From NCBI GenBank assembly GCA_039029455.1, contig JBCCGE010000005.1:9334-73333 (forward strand): DNA of 64,000 nucleotides. The letters are read 5' to 3'. The notes beneath the pieces are model-generated. The model had not been told where the DNA came from. It searched no databases and saw nothing but the letters and a program-made list of their open reading frames with translations. This stretch comes from JBCCGE01 sp039029455. Its GTDB lineage: Bacteria; Pseudomonadota; Gammaproteobacteria; Arenicellales; Poriferihabitantaceae. Within the stretch, counting starts at the first letter, position 1. The number at the start of each line of letters is the position of its first letter. This document shows, piece by piece, positions 24,601 to 33,719 of this stretch. A program made the position numbers and the translations under genes.

Positions 24601-25833
24601 TCAGGCCAGCGATCGGAGCTGACCGACCAGTTTCTCAATATTGCTGTGCATATCAAAATCGGCGGTTACCCTCGCAGTGCCGGTGCGTCCCAGTCTTTCT
24701 CTGAGTGATGGATCGTAGATCAGCTCGAGAATGGCAGTGCGCAAGGCAGATGTATCATCAGGTTCGACCAGCAACCCGTTCTCACCATTCGCAATCAACT
24801 CAGGAATACCTGACAGGCGTGTCGAAACGACTGCCAGACCTGTGCATTGGGCCTCAACCAGAACATTCGGCAGGCCATCACGATCGCCACTGGCATCGAT
24901 CCGACTGTTCAGTACAAAAAAATCGGCTCGGCGGTAGGCGTCAATGACGATGTCCTGTGAAGCCGATCCGTGCCAGACAATCCGGTCTGCTATGTTCAGG
25001 GACTCGGCTTGTTTACTGAGATCGTCAAGTTGCGGGCCCCCGCCAATATGCTCGAATGCCCACTGTAGATCGTCCGGAAGCTGACTCAAAGCACGCAATA
25101 GTTCTCTGTAGCCTTTCTTTTCAACGGCCCTACCGACACTTAGAAGAGTCACCGGCTCATTCTCGGTGCCGCAGGCTGCTGAATATGTCCGCTCAAAGTC
25201 TGAGAATCGGGCGAGATCAAGACCGTGATAATTCAGTGAGACTTTTGCTGTGTCGGAAGTCAGACCGGACAGATGCTTCACATTGTTTGCTGTACAGGTG
25301 GTCAGCCATTTGCAGTGCTGCAGCTTTTCCTGAATCTCCCAGTCAGGACTTGTCCAGATATCCTTGGCATGTGCGGAGCACGCCCACGGCAGCCCTGTAA
25401 TCTGACTGGCGTAATACGTTACCGACGCCGGTGTATGAAGAAAATGTGCGTAGAGCTTCCGGATTTCATCGGGCAGTTCTGCGGCCAGCACCAGTGCCTG
25501 ACCAAAGCGGCGAATGCGATTTGCTGTCCGATCTCGTTTAAGGTCGCGCCACCATTGTCTGAACGCGTGCTGATAACCCGGCCTCCTGCGGGTGGATAAC
25601 CACGCACGGAATACGCGAAACGGCTGCTGATAGAGGTACTCGGGCAGATAGTTGACCTCTGCAACTATTTTTTCATGCACTGAATGGACAGAGGTGTCTG
25701 TCGGTTGTCTCAGAGAAAACAGGGTGATGTCGAAATCGGCATTCTCAAGATTGAGAATTTCCTGCGCGATAAACGTCTCCGAAAGGCGCGGATAGCCTTT
25801 GAGCACGATTGCCAAAGGTGTTTTTTGCGACAT
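24601..25833 (-). CDS. Glycosyltransferase family 4 protein, WcaL-like
   Basis: 410 aa. The N terminus LKGYPRLSETFIAQEILNL is the mark of the WcaL/colanic-acid-type GT4 group. The donor domain has SVGRAVEKKGYRELLRAL and the E-x7-E motif region GLPNVLVEAQCTGLAVVS, followed by ELIANGENGLLVEPDD. It is cytosolic with no membrane helices. It begins 22 bp after the stop of the ABC permease gene upstream on the same strand, so it may be read from the transporter operon. Confidence 0.82.
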   Translation of the reverse strand: MSQKTPLAIVLKGYPRLSETFIAQEILNLENADFDITLFSLRQPTDTSVHSVHEKIVAEVNYLPEYLYQQPFRVFRAWLSTRRRPGYQHAFRQWWRDLKRDRTANRIRRFGQALVLAAELPDEIRKLYAHFLHTPASVTYYASQITGLPWACSAHAKDIWTSPDWEIQEKLQHCKWLTTCTANNVKHLSGLTSDTAKVSLNYHGLDLARFSDFERTYSAACGTENEPVTLLSVGRAVEKKGYRELLRALSQLPDDLQWAFEHIGGGPQLDDLSKQAESLNIADRIVWHGSASQDIVIDAYRRADFFVLNSRIDASGDRDGLPNVLVEAQCTGLAVVSTRLSGIPELIANGENGLLVEPDDTSALRTAILELIYDPSLRERLGRTGTARVTADFDMHSNIEKLVGQLRSLA

Positions 25834-25855
25834 GTCTGCCGGCAGACTGAATCGG

Positions 25856-27010
25856 TTATTTATAGGGGTCGGCGGCGTCTCTCAACCCGTCGCCAAAAAA
25901 GTTGAACGCCAGAATAATAATGACAACGGGCACGACCGGAAAAATCAGCCACGGGTACAGCGCCACAACATTGATATTCTGCGCCTCGTTGAGGAGCACG
26001 CCCCAACTGGTGATGGGCGGTCTAAGGCCCAGTCCGAGGAATGACAGAGCCGTTTCACCCAGTATCATGCTCGGTATCGACAGCGTCGCAGTGGCAATGA
26101 TATGACTGGAGAACCCCGGCAGCAGATGTTTGATGATAATGCGTTTGGGCTTTGCGCCCATTAATCGAGCCGCTGTACAGTAGTCCTCCTCACGCAATGC
26201 AAGCAGTTTGGATCTGACTGCTCGAGCCAGTCCCGTCCAGTCGAGCAGCGCAAGAATCACGGTGATGCCAAAAAACACCAGCAGGGGGCTCCAGGTGACC
26301 GGCAAGATGGCAGACAGCGCCATCCATAACGGGAGTTCCGGAAACGATCGAATAATTTCGATTGTGCGCTGAATCGCAGAGTCGATAAAACCGCCGTAAT
26401 AGCCGGCGAGACCACCAAACAAAAGCCCGAGGAACAGACTGACGGCAATGCCGCCGAGTCCGATCAGCAATGATATACGAGCGCCGTAAGTGATACGGGA
26501 GTACATGTCGCGACCCAGTCGATCCGTTCCGAGCAGAAACAGCGTGCCATTTTCTGCCGGACAAAACAGGTGAACGTTCGATTCAAAGAGTCCCCAGAAT
26601 CTGTAGTCATCGCCCCGACAGAAGAACCGGATCTTGTCGATTTTTTCAGGATTGGGTGTGTATTCGCGACGCAGATTAGTCATGTTTAGCCGATAGTCCG
26701 TTCCGTATACAAACGGTCCGATAAACTTGCCTTCGTGAAAAAGATGAACCCTCTGGGGAGGTGAATAAATAAAATCGGTGTTGCGCGTAGTCTGGTTGTA
26801 GGGTGTGATGAACTCGGACACCAGAGTAGACGCGTACATCAACAACAGCACCAGCCCGGAAAACACCGCGACTTTATGCCGTCGGAGCTTCCACCACATC
26901 AGCGTTCGACGCGACGCGAAGAAGTATTGTTCCTGCTCAGAGCTAAGGTGTTCTACCGAATGCGGATCAAACGGCTCACCGGAAACATAATGTTGACGCT
27001 CCTGACTCAT
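25856..27010 (-). CDS. Peptide-type ABC transporter permease (OppC/DppC/YejE family)
   Basis: 384 aa. An N-terminal cytosolic part and first helix (about residues 47-66) are followed by an unusually long periplasmic loop of about 90 residues, then the BPD_transp_1 core with the EAA motif AARLMGAKPKRIIIKHLLP and TLSIPSMILGETALSFLGLG. The long loop before GTDRLGRDMYSRI is the YejE-like arrangement. It starts 2 bp after the first permease and is the last transporter gene of the run. Confidence 0.88.
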   Translation of the reverse strand: MSQERQHYVSGEPFDPHSVEHLSSEQEQYFFASRRTLMWWKLRRHKVAVFSGLVLLLMYASTLVSEFITPYNQTTRNTDFIYSPPQRVHLFHEGKFIGPFVYGTDYRLNMTNLRREYTPNPEKIDKIRFFCRGDDYRFWGLFESNVHLFCPAENGTLFLLGTDRLGRDMYSRITYGARISLLIGLGGIAVSLFLGLLFGGLAGYYGGFIDSAIQRTIEIIRSFPELPLWMALSAILPVTWSPLLVFFGITVILALLDWTGLARAVRSKLLALREEDYCTAARLMGAKPKRIIIKHLLPGFSSHIIATATLSIPSMILGETALSFLGLGLRPPITSWGVLLNEAQNINVVALYPWLIFPVVPVVIIILAFNFFGDGLRDAADPYK

Positions 27011-27012
27011 AA

Positions 27013-28011
27013 CTATTTAAGGCTTGCCCCCTGTAATCGAATTCTGGGATCCAGCCACGCCAGCAATAAATCGGAGATCAGCATACCAATAACGGTTAGC
27101 AACGCGAGAAACATCAGGAAGGTACCGGCCAGATACATATCCTGACTCTGCAGCGAGTCAAGCAACATCGGTCCGGTCGTCGGCAAAGACAACACAATTG
27201 CAGTAATTTCTGCGCCCGATATAACACTCGGCAACAGACTCCCGATATCGGCGATAAAGAAATTCAGCGACATGCGGAGCGGGTATTTGGTCAGCAGTTT
27301 GAATGGCGGCAGGCCTTTGGCTTTGCCCGTCATCACATACTGCTTGTCGAGTTCATCCAGCAGGTTCGCGCGGAGTCGTCGAATCATGCCCGCTGTGCCC
27401 GAGGTGCCTATGACCACTACGGGAATCCAAAGGTGCTCGAGGACTGATTTGAATTTCCCCCAGCTCCAGGGCTGATCCAGGTACTCCGGGTCCATTAGTC
27501 CGCCAATGGAGGTGCCGAACCATACATTGGCGAAATACAACATTACCAGAGCGAGGAGGAAATTCGGCGTTGCCAGACCTATAAATCCCAATAACGTTAA
27601 ACCGTAGTCGCCCCAACTGTACTGGTGCGTGGCCGAGTACATCCCGATGGGAAATGCGATGGCCCAGGTGACCAGAATAGTGATAAACGACACCAGTATA
27701 GTCAGCCAGATTTTGTCGCCGATAACTTCTCTTACGGGCAGGTCGTATTCAAAGGAATACCCAAAATCGCCACTGATAAAACCACTGACCCAATTGAAAT
27801 ACTGCACCATAAACGGATCGTCGAGTCCGTACTGGTCGCGAAGGAATTTTATTTTGTCCTGGTCGACCGATTCGCCCTGGCTTTCAAGCTCGGCGATGTA
27901 GGTTTCGAGATAGTCGCCTGGAGGAAGCTGAATGATGACGAATACAATGAAACTGATCACCAACAGCGTCGGAATCATCATACCCAGTCGTTTTATGACG
28001 TAATAAGTCAT
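27013..28011 (-). CDS. Peptide-type ABC transporter permease (OppB/DppB/YejB family)
   Basis: 332 aa. The N terminus MTYYVIKRLGMMIPTLLV is the classic OppB start, with PPGDYLETYIAELESQG in the first periplasmic loop. Five further membrane helices follow and the EAA-like cytosolic loop is YVMTGKAKGLPPFKLLTKY. The ATG at 28011 overlaps the end of the binding-protein gene by 4 bp. A longer frame upstream lacks similarity. Partner of the OppC-type permease that follows after 2 bp. Confidence 0.9.
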   Translation of the reverse strand: MTYYVIKRLGMMIPTLLVISFIVFVIIQLPPGDYLETYIAELESQGESVDQDKIKFLRDQYGLDDPFMVQYFNWVSGFISGDFGYSFEYDLPVREVIGDKIWLTILVSFITILVTWAIAFPIGMYSATHQYSWGDYGLTLLGFIGLATPNFLLALVMLYFANVWFGTSIGGLMDPEYLDQPWSWGKFKSVLEHLWIPVVVIGTSGTAGMIRRLRANLLDELDKQYVMTGKAKGLPPFKLLTKYPLRMSLNFFIADIGSLLPSVISGAEITAIVLSLPTTGPMLLDSLQSQDMYLAGTFLMFLALLTVIGMLISDLLLAWLDPRIRLQGASLK

Positions 28012-29924
28012 TCGAACCAAAATGTGTCGGGCCGATAAACACCGAAAAACGAATTTGGCTCCCAGCTGTAGACGCCCTCTTCGGGCACGTTTCTCAGTTT
28101 GTTGTTGACTACTACCGGTTGCGGTACACCGCAAACAAGTCCGATGGAAAATACCTCTTCACTGTGTATTTTCAACATTTCATGCCAGATCATTTCCCGC
28201 TCTACTGAATTTCGTGAACGGCTCCACGATTCATAAAGTTCGAGTAACTGCATGGCTTCAGGAATGTCCGGTGCTTCGCCGACCTTTTGGTTGGTCTCAA
28301 AATACTGTCCCCACTTGGGCCACTGAAGTTGTGTCTGGTTAGTGGGTGCGAACTCCCGTGGGCTCATGTCTGCGGTCGGTGAGCCGTTGTCGATACCGTT
28401 GAACAACGCCATCATCGCGTCTCCAGAAAACACTCGCTCGCGAAAGACTTCGCGCTGCGACGGCTTCACGTGCAGTTTGACCCCGAGCTTGAACCAGCTC
28501 TCACCGATGAGTTCCAGAATATCAGTCTCTTCAGTACCCTCGCCGGCCGTTTGCAGAATTATCTCGAGCGGTCTGCCATCCGACATCAGTCGGATACCTC
28601 TTGAATCTTTTTCTCGCATTCCCATTCGATCGAGAATATCGTTTGCGAGATCCAGATCGAACTGAGTCCACTCCGTCTGGTATTCGGGTTCAAACAGCGA
28701 ACAGCTGGGCAAAACTGTGTTTGCGGATGCCTGTGCCAGTCCGAAATAAATGACCTGATTGATTTCATGACGATTGATGCCAACCGAAAGGGCTCTGCGA
28801 AACTCCCGATTGCGAACCAGATCACGCCACACCGGATCATTGCTGTTCAGATTCGGATAAATCGCAAATTGTGAACCGGTACCACTGCTCCAGAGCCGCA
28901 CATTGAAATCGTTACGGGATTCGCCTTCTTTGAGAAATGTGTAGTTATCCAGACGGATGTATCGACCCTGCAGGTCGGATTCGCCGGCACCAGTCTTCGC
29001 GGCGACCAGACTTTTGCTGGTGATGTTGACAACAACCTCGTCAATATACGGAAGCTGTCTGCCGTTGTCGTCCACACGGTGATAGTAGGCGTTGCGCTCA
29101 AACACAAACCTCTCCGCAGGCGGTCGTGTTGAATTTACCCACGGCTGCAGCGAAGGCAGCTCCGGGTTATCGTTCTTGTAGGGATGATTTTTTCGATGAT
29201 GAAGCCCCGCCCAGTTTCGTACGCCGGCTTCCTCTACCTTAGTCTGAAGTTCTTCTTCCGGGGTGAAGTCCGAATGAAATTGCTCGAGGTAGTGACCGGG
29301 TGCATAAATGAACATCGGTCGGGGCGCGGCCAGTGCGGGAACGAAGTACGGGTTCGGTTTGCTCCATTCATAGCGCACTGTTAGATCATCCGGGAAACTG
29401 ACAGCAGGCGGCTCTCCCTCGACCATCAGCTTTGCGGGCAGTCCAAATGGGAAAAGATCTTCATTATTTACGATATTTTCCCAGTAATACCGGAAGGCTT
29501 CAGAAGTAAATGGTTCGCCGTCGGACCACCGGTGCCCCTTTCGAAGGTGAAAGGTGAAGATCCGCCCGTCCTCCACTGTAAAGTCTCTCAGGATATCCGC
29601 TACGAGCTCATGTTCCGGTGTGTAACCAATCAATCGTGCATAGCCGTAGACCATCATCAACCGAATGTCTTTGCTTTTGCCCATTAACAGGCGCAGCTGC
29701 CCGCCGTATTGTCCCGTTGTTTCGCTCCCCGAAAATTCGGCGATTGCAGGTTCTGCCGGAATACGCTGCTCCATAGGCGGTAATTTTCCGGAGGCGACAT
29801 CATCGGAAAAGTACGGAATTGAAGCCACGGCGGTTGCGGATGTGGTCAGTGATAGAAACCCGGTGATGAGCACCGATACCGGCGCCCGCCATGTGTCCCG
29901 CGCTTTGAAGAGTTGCCTAAACAT
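28008..29924 (-). CDS. Peptide-type ABC transporter substrate-binding protein (SBP_bac_5)
   Basis: 638 aa from the ATG at 29924; an alternative at 29957 would add 11 residues. The signal peptide ends near SATAVASIPYF. The family 5 binding-protein body shows FTVEDGRIFTFHLRKGHRWS and DGEPFTSEAFRYYWENI, typical of oligopeptide binders. No lipobox, so it should be a free periplasmic protein. At over 600 residues it belongs to the larger, YejA-like class. It overlaps the ATPase gene by 8 bp on one side and the permease by 4 bp on the other. Substrate unknown. Confidence 0.88.
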   Translation of the reverse strand: MFRQLFKARDTWRAPVSVLITGFLSLTTSATAVASIPYFSDDVASGKLPPMEQRIPAEPAIAEFSGSETTGQYGGQLRLLMGKSKDIRLMMVYGYARLIGYTPEHELVADILRDFTVEDGRIFTFHLRKGHRWSDGEPFTSEAFRYYWENIVNNEDLFPFGLPAKLMVEGEPPAVSFPDDLTVRYEWSKPNPYFVPALAAPRPMFIYAPGHYLEQFHSDFTPEEELQTKVEEAGVRNWAGLHHRKNHPYKNDNPELPSLQPWVNSTRPPAERFVFERNAYYHRVDDNGRQLPYIDEVVVNITSKSLVAAKTGAGESDLQGRYIRLDNYTFLKEGESRNDFNVRLWSSGTGSQFAIYPNLNSNDPVWRDLVRNREFRRALSVGINRHEINQVIYFGLAQASANTVLPSCSLFEPEYQTEWTQFDLDLANDILDRMGMREKDSRGIRLMSDGRPLEIILQTAGEGTEETDILELIGESWFKLGVKLHVKPSQREVFRERVFSGDAMMALFNGIDNGSPTADMSPREFAPTNQTQLQWPKWGQYFETNQKVGEAPDIPEAMQLLELYESWSRSRNSVEREMIWHEMLKIHSEEVFSIGLVCGVPQPVVVNNKLRNVPEEGVYSWEPNSFFGVYRPDTFWFE

Positions 29925-31797
29925 GAGTGGCTGCAGGCTCAGCGTGGGCACGAACAAAATGGTCCGGCGAAATTTCGTACAGGGACATGGTTCCGTCGGT
30001 CATCTCTTCGAATGCTCCGGGCCATTTCTGGGCGATGCTCACATCCGGTTCAGCAATGGCGTCAAAGTCCAGCGGATGCTCAAGATCTGCAACCGGAATA
30101 GCCTGAAGCAGTGATTGTGTATAGGGGTGAGTCGGATTTGCAAAAAGCGATTTCCTGGGGGCAATCTCAACAATTCGTCCTCGATACATAACGGCTATGC
30201 GATCCGCGATGTAGTCGACTACCGCCAGATTGTGTGAGATGAAAAGATAGCTCAGCCCCAGTTCCTGTTGCAGGTCTTTGAGCAGATTCAGCACCTGCGC
30301 CTGAATGGACACGTCGAGCGCAGACACCGGTTCATCGCAGATTAGCAAATCCGGCTGCAGCGCAAGTGCTCTGGCGATGCCGATGCGTTGGCGCTGACCT
30401 CCAGAGAAACTGTGCGGATAGCGTCGCAGAAACCTTGGATCAAGGCCCACCAGCCGCATCAGTTCACTGCACATTTCCATCTGATAATCCATGTCACCCA
30501 GTTCATGGATTACCATGGGTTCCCTGATAATGTCGAAAAGGGTCATACTGGGATTCAATGAACCAACCGGGTCCTGAAAAATGTACTGCACCCGACAGCG
30601 GTAGCGGAACAGATTTTTATCGTCGAGATTGGGGACGTCGTATTGTCGGTTGCGACCGTTGAAGATAATGCTGCCGTCATCGGGCAGCATCGCGTGCGCA
30701 ATCAGTTTGCCCAGCGTTGATTTTCCGCTGCCGCTTTCCCCCACAAGACCGAGGCTTTCACCGCGGTGCACCGTCAGACTGACGTTTCGGACTGCTTGGA
30801 TACGCACCGGACTGGCGCGGAACGACCACGCACCGCGTCGCGCCCCGAAGCTCTTGTTGACCCGCTCCAGCTTTAGTATTTCCGGGTCTGCATCAGATAC
30901 TTTGCTTTCACGATTGCGAATAAAGTCGCCGACTTCTGCTTTGATTTCGCGGAGTGGAGTCAGTCGATCTTCAGGAGACATGTCAAACCCGGGAACGGCT
31001 TTTAATAGGGCCTGAGTGTAGGGATGTCCGGGGCGGGTGAAGATCTCACTTGCATTACTGGCCTCCATCACTTCACCGTGGTACACCACAACCACACGGT
31101 CAGCAACATTGGCGACGACACCGAGATCATGAGTAATCATCAGAACGGCCATGTTCAACTGGCGCTGGAGCCGATTCATCAGCTTCAGAATCTGGGCCTG
31201 AATCGTCACATCCAGGGCAGTTGTTGGTTCGTCCGCAATCAGCAGGCAGGGGTGACAAATCAGCGCCATCGCAATCATTGCGCGCTGCCGCATTCCGCCG
31301 GATAGCTCGAACGGGTATGCATCAAGAGCTCGATCGGGTTTAACAAAGCCGACCATTTCAAGCATGTCCCGGGTGACTTTAATCCCCTCTGACCGGTTCA
31401 CATCCCGATGCAGAAAGAGCGCTTCACTGATCTGGTCGCCGATAGTGTGCAAGGGTGACAGCGAAACCATGGGTTCCTGAAAGATAATGGAAATTTTGCC
31501 CCCTCTGAGATCCCGCATCGCGGCACTGTCCGCGTCGAGGTCGGTGATATTGATTTCAGACTCGCCATCGCCGGGAGGGGTGAACAGAATGTTGCCGCCG
31601 GTTATGCTGGCGTTGTCTGGCAACAAGCCCATGATCGCCTTGGATATGACCGATTTGCCCGACCCGGATTCACCAACCAGTGCGACTGTCTCGCCCTGAC
31701 GTATGTCGAATGAAACCCCGCGTACCGCATCCACAGTTGTGCCGTGCACGGCAAACTGGACAGACAGGTTTTCGATTTTAAGCAGTGGGTTTGACAT
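29917..31797 (-). CDS. Duplicated-domain peptide ABC ATPase (YejF/DppD-DppF fusion type)
   Basis: 626 aa with two full ABC domains. First: Walker A VGESGSGKSVISKAIMG, signature LSGGMRQRAMIAMALI. Second (about residue 330 on): VGESGSGKSTLGKLIAH, signature FSGGQRQRIGIARALALQ, Walker B LLICDEPVSALDVSIQ. Each is followed by the OppD-type C-terminal region with a THPYTQSLLQAIP block. Both halves look catalytically intact. The ATG at 31797 gives MSNPLLKIENLSV; a GTG at 31836 would add 13 residues. It heads the ATPase-SBP-permease-permease run. Confidence 0.9.
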   Translation of the reverse strand: MSNPLLKIENLSVQFAVHGTTVDAVRGVSFDIRQGETVALVGESGSGKSVISKAIMGLLPDNASITGGNILFTPPGDGESEINITDLDADSAAMRDLRGGKISIIFQEPMVSLSPLHTIGDQISEALFLHRDVNRSEGIKVTRDMLEMVGFVKPDRALDAYPFELSGGMRQRAMIAMALICHPCLLIADEPTTALDVTIQAQILKLMNRLQRQLNMAVLMITHDLGVVANVADRVVVVYHGEVMEASNASEIFTRPGHPYTQALLKAVPGFDMSPEDRLTPLREIKAEVGDFIRNRESKVSDADPEILKLERVNKSFGARRGAWSFRASPVRIQAVRNVSLTVHRGESLGLVGESGSGKSTLGKLIAHAMLPDDGSIIFNGRNRQYDVPNLDDKNLFRYRCRVQYIFQDPVGSLNPSMTLFDIIREPMVIHELGDMDYQMEMCSELMRLVGLDPRFLRRYPHSFSGGQRQRIGIARALALQPDLLICDEPVSALDVSIQAQVLNLLKDLQQELGLSYLFISHNLAVVDYIADRIAVMYRGRIVEIAPRKSLFANPTHPYTQSLLQAIPVADLEHPLDFDAIAEPDVSIAQKWPGAFEEMTDGTMSLYEISPDHFVRAHAEPAATHV

Positions 31798-31882
31798 CAC
31801 ATTGGGGTGAGCATTTATTGTTTTCGGACTCGACACTCGAAGAGTGATTGGGCGCTCACGTTTGTGGGTAATTCTACGCTAT

Positions 31883-32581
31883 CTAACTAAAGGAGTAACC
31901 GTATCTAAGTTCTTTGTCACCGTCGACAATGGCGTGGAACGAGACAATGATTCGATCCTCGTCTCCGTTATAGGGAAACACCATATGCTTGAGGTAAGAC
32001 GGAAAAATCACCAGTTTGCCGTCCTCGGGGAAGCTGTCGTATACGTGATCCTGCAGATAGTAGTTGCCATAGTCACCATGTCCGGCCGCCTGATACTCCA
32101 TATGCGGTCCATAGAAGCGTGTAATGCCGTTCGGCATACCGTTATCGCCTACGTCTCCGGGGCGTTTGCTGGCAGAGCCAGACTGTACGTAGTACACCCC
32201 GGACCAGGAGCAATTTCCATGCACGTGGGTTTCGTGAAAGCCATAGCCGTTGCTGATCTGGAACCAGAGACCGGTCATTCGCACGTCAAGAGAGAGACCC
32301 TGAGGCCAGTAACTGCCGTTCAGTTCCGCAGCGACCGCAAATATATTGTCCAGAATAAACTTCTCCAGATCTTTAAGAGCCGGAGAATCAACGGTTTCGG
32401 CGAAATTGTCCGGACTTGAATACACCGAGCCACTGCCGCGAGGGTTATCAGCCTGATACTGACGGAAAAGCTGGATCAGCTCGGGATTAATCTTCTGAAA
32501 CTTGCCAAAACGGCGGCTCAGGATGGTTACCGGCCAGAGTTGTTTCAGATGCGGGTTTTTTTGAGGCGAAGAAGCGGACAC
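31883..32581 (-). CDS. Putative 2OG-Fe(II) oxygenase (TIGR02466-like family)
   Basis: 232 aa. A double-stranded beta-helix-type oxygenase is suggested by NGYGFHETHVHGNCSW (His-x-His metal ligands), the later His in FPSYLKHMVFPY and the Arg in DRIIVSFHA, the usual place for the 2-oxoglutarate-binding Arg. Proteins of this kind are often found in phage-like or marine genomes; the substrate is unknown. The gene lies 85 bp upstream of the ABC ATPase on the same strand and may be co-transcribed with it. The ATG at 32581 gives MSASSPQKNP. Confidence 0.7.
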   Translation of the reverse strand: MSASSPQKNPHLKQLWPVTILSRRFGKFQKINPELIQLFRQYQADNPRGSGSVYSSPDNFAETVDSPALKDLEKFILDNIFAVAAELNGSYWPQGLSLDVRMTGLWFQISNGYGFHETHVHGNCSWSGVYYVQSGSASKRPGDVGDNGMPNGITRFYGPHMEYQAAGHGDYGNYYLQDHVYDSFPEDGKLVIFPSYLKHMVFPYNGDEDRIIVSFHAIVDGDKELRYGYSFS

Positions 32582-32849
32582 CGTATTTACTAGTCAGAAA
32601 AAAATCATGTGGCGCGGGATTGTAGCCGCTACTCCAATGCTATCGCTACACCGGAAAGATTGTTAACGGCGGCGGAATCCCTGCGCGGATGTGCGCAGAT
32701 GTCGAAAATGGGTATCGACACCGCACGAAACGGTCATTTAATGACCTCTATCGAAGCAACCACTTCACCAGGGAAACGTGAATATTCACAATTTAGCGGG
32801 TGATAAGCTCTTGGCGATAGTTTTGTTAAGATCAAGAGGAATTTTAATA

Positions 32850-33227
32850 ATGTCTGATGCAGTGTCTATACGGTCGCTCACTGCGGTACTGATTTTGTAT
32901 TTCGGATTGGCCGGAGTGGCATTGGCGTAAATCAATGTGGTTGTCGTACCTCTCGGGGGTGAGAAGGCGCTGCCGGGCTACGAGATTGTCGACAGGGAGA
33001 TGCTGATCGCTGTGGCGACGAATGATTCGGTTACCGAGAGCGTTGCATGCGCGACTGGCAAGCGGGTGGTGGGCGGTGGTGCAAATACTACGTCGCCACA
33101 GCATGTTTTGGTGGGGTCGTTTCCGTCAGCGAGCAATCGATGGAGCGCAGTCGTTGCCTCCAACGGACCCGGGGACTCGATATTTCGGACATTGAGGCTC
33201 TATGCCATATGCGTCGATGCCAATTAG
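32850..33227 (+). pseudogene. Small secreted protein broken by an in-frame stop after its signal peptide
   Basis: From the ATG at 32850, with the ribosome site AGAGGA 10 bases upstream, the frame encodes a clear signal peptide ending GLAGVALA. A TAA at 32928-32930 follows at once. The same frame then stays open to 33227, giving NVVVVPLGGEKALPG and a C-terminal domain with CATGKRVVGGGA and LRLYAICVDA. That block resembles the Gly-rich/Cys tail found in many small secreted bacterial proteins. One base change (for example CAA to TAA) accounts for the break. Either a recent pseudogene or a readthrough case; a pseudogene is more likely. Downstream GTG at 32937 would lack a signal. Confidence 0.65.
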
Positions 33228-33719
33228 ACGGGTCAAGTTTATCGGTATCTGTATCAGGTTTGCTTTTGAGCCGAAATTGTCGCTAGAATACAAAATGTAT
33301 ACACAGACTCCTTCGGGAATAGTCGCTTTTCGTTTATTCAGGCGTGCGGGTTGAGTCTTTGACGAGAGAAATTGACACATAGGTTGACCTCATATGCTCA
33401 GCGTGAGTGTGTTTTTTGGAGGCGGAGTCCGTTATCCCCGACGTGTTTGATTCCATGCGGTCCATTGCGCTAGCGAAGTATTAATTATTCGCAATCAAAC
33501 CGCTGTGGGCGTTTGAATTTTTGATCCGAACTGTTATCGTTACACCAATATAAATACACAAGAGGTTTGGATGGATGGCGGCGAGTTCAGCCCTCCACCG
33601 GAATCGGCAGGAAATCCGATACTTTATTTAATCGCATCGGATATGCCGCAGCAGTCGTCAATACCAGACCCGTTGCTGTTCATAACCATTTAATTCCCCA
33701 ATTTACAAATACCTGAATT
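33228..33719. other. Intergenic region upstream of the potA-like gene
   Basis: About 490 bp. A 13-bp inverted repeat ATACAAAATGTAT lies at 33288-33300 and could be an operator. A 40-codon open frame (33571-33693) starts with ATG after AGAGG but has no recognisable similarity and is treated as doubtful. The promoter of the importer operon should be here; no strong -35/-10 pair could be placed. Confidence 0.4.

Noticed and set aside
32609..32803. 64-codon plus-strand frame upstream of the broken secreted protein
   Set aside because: No similarity, no ribosome site and codon use unlike the neighbours.
33571..33693. 40-codon frame after AGAGG upstream of the potA-like gene
   Set aside because: Short, Pro/Ser-rich and without recognisable family; kept only as a note in the intergenic entry.
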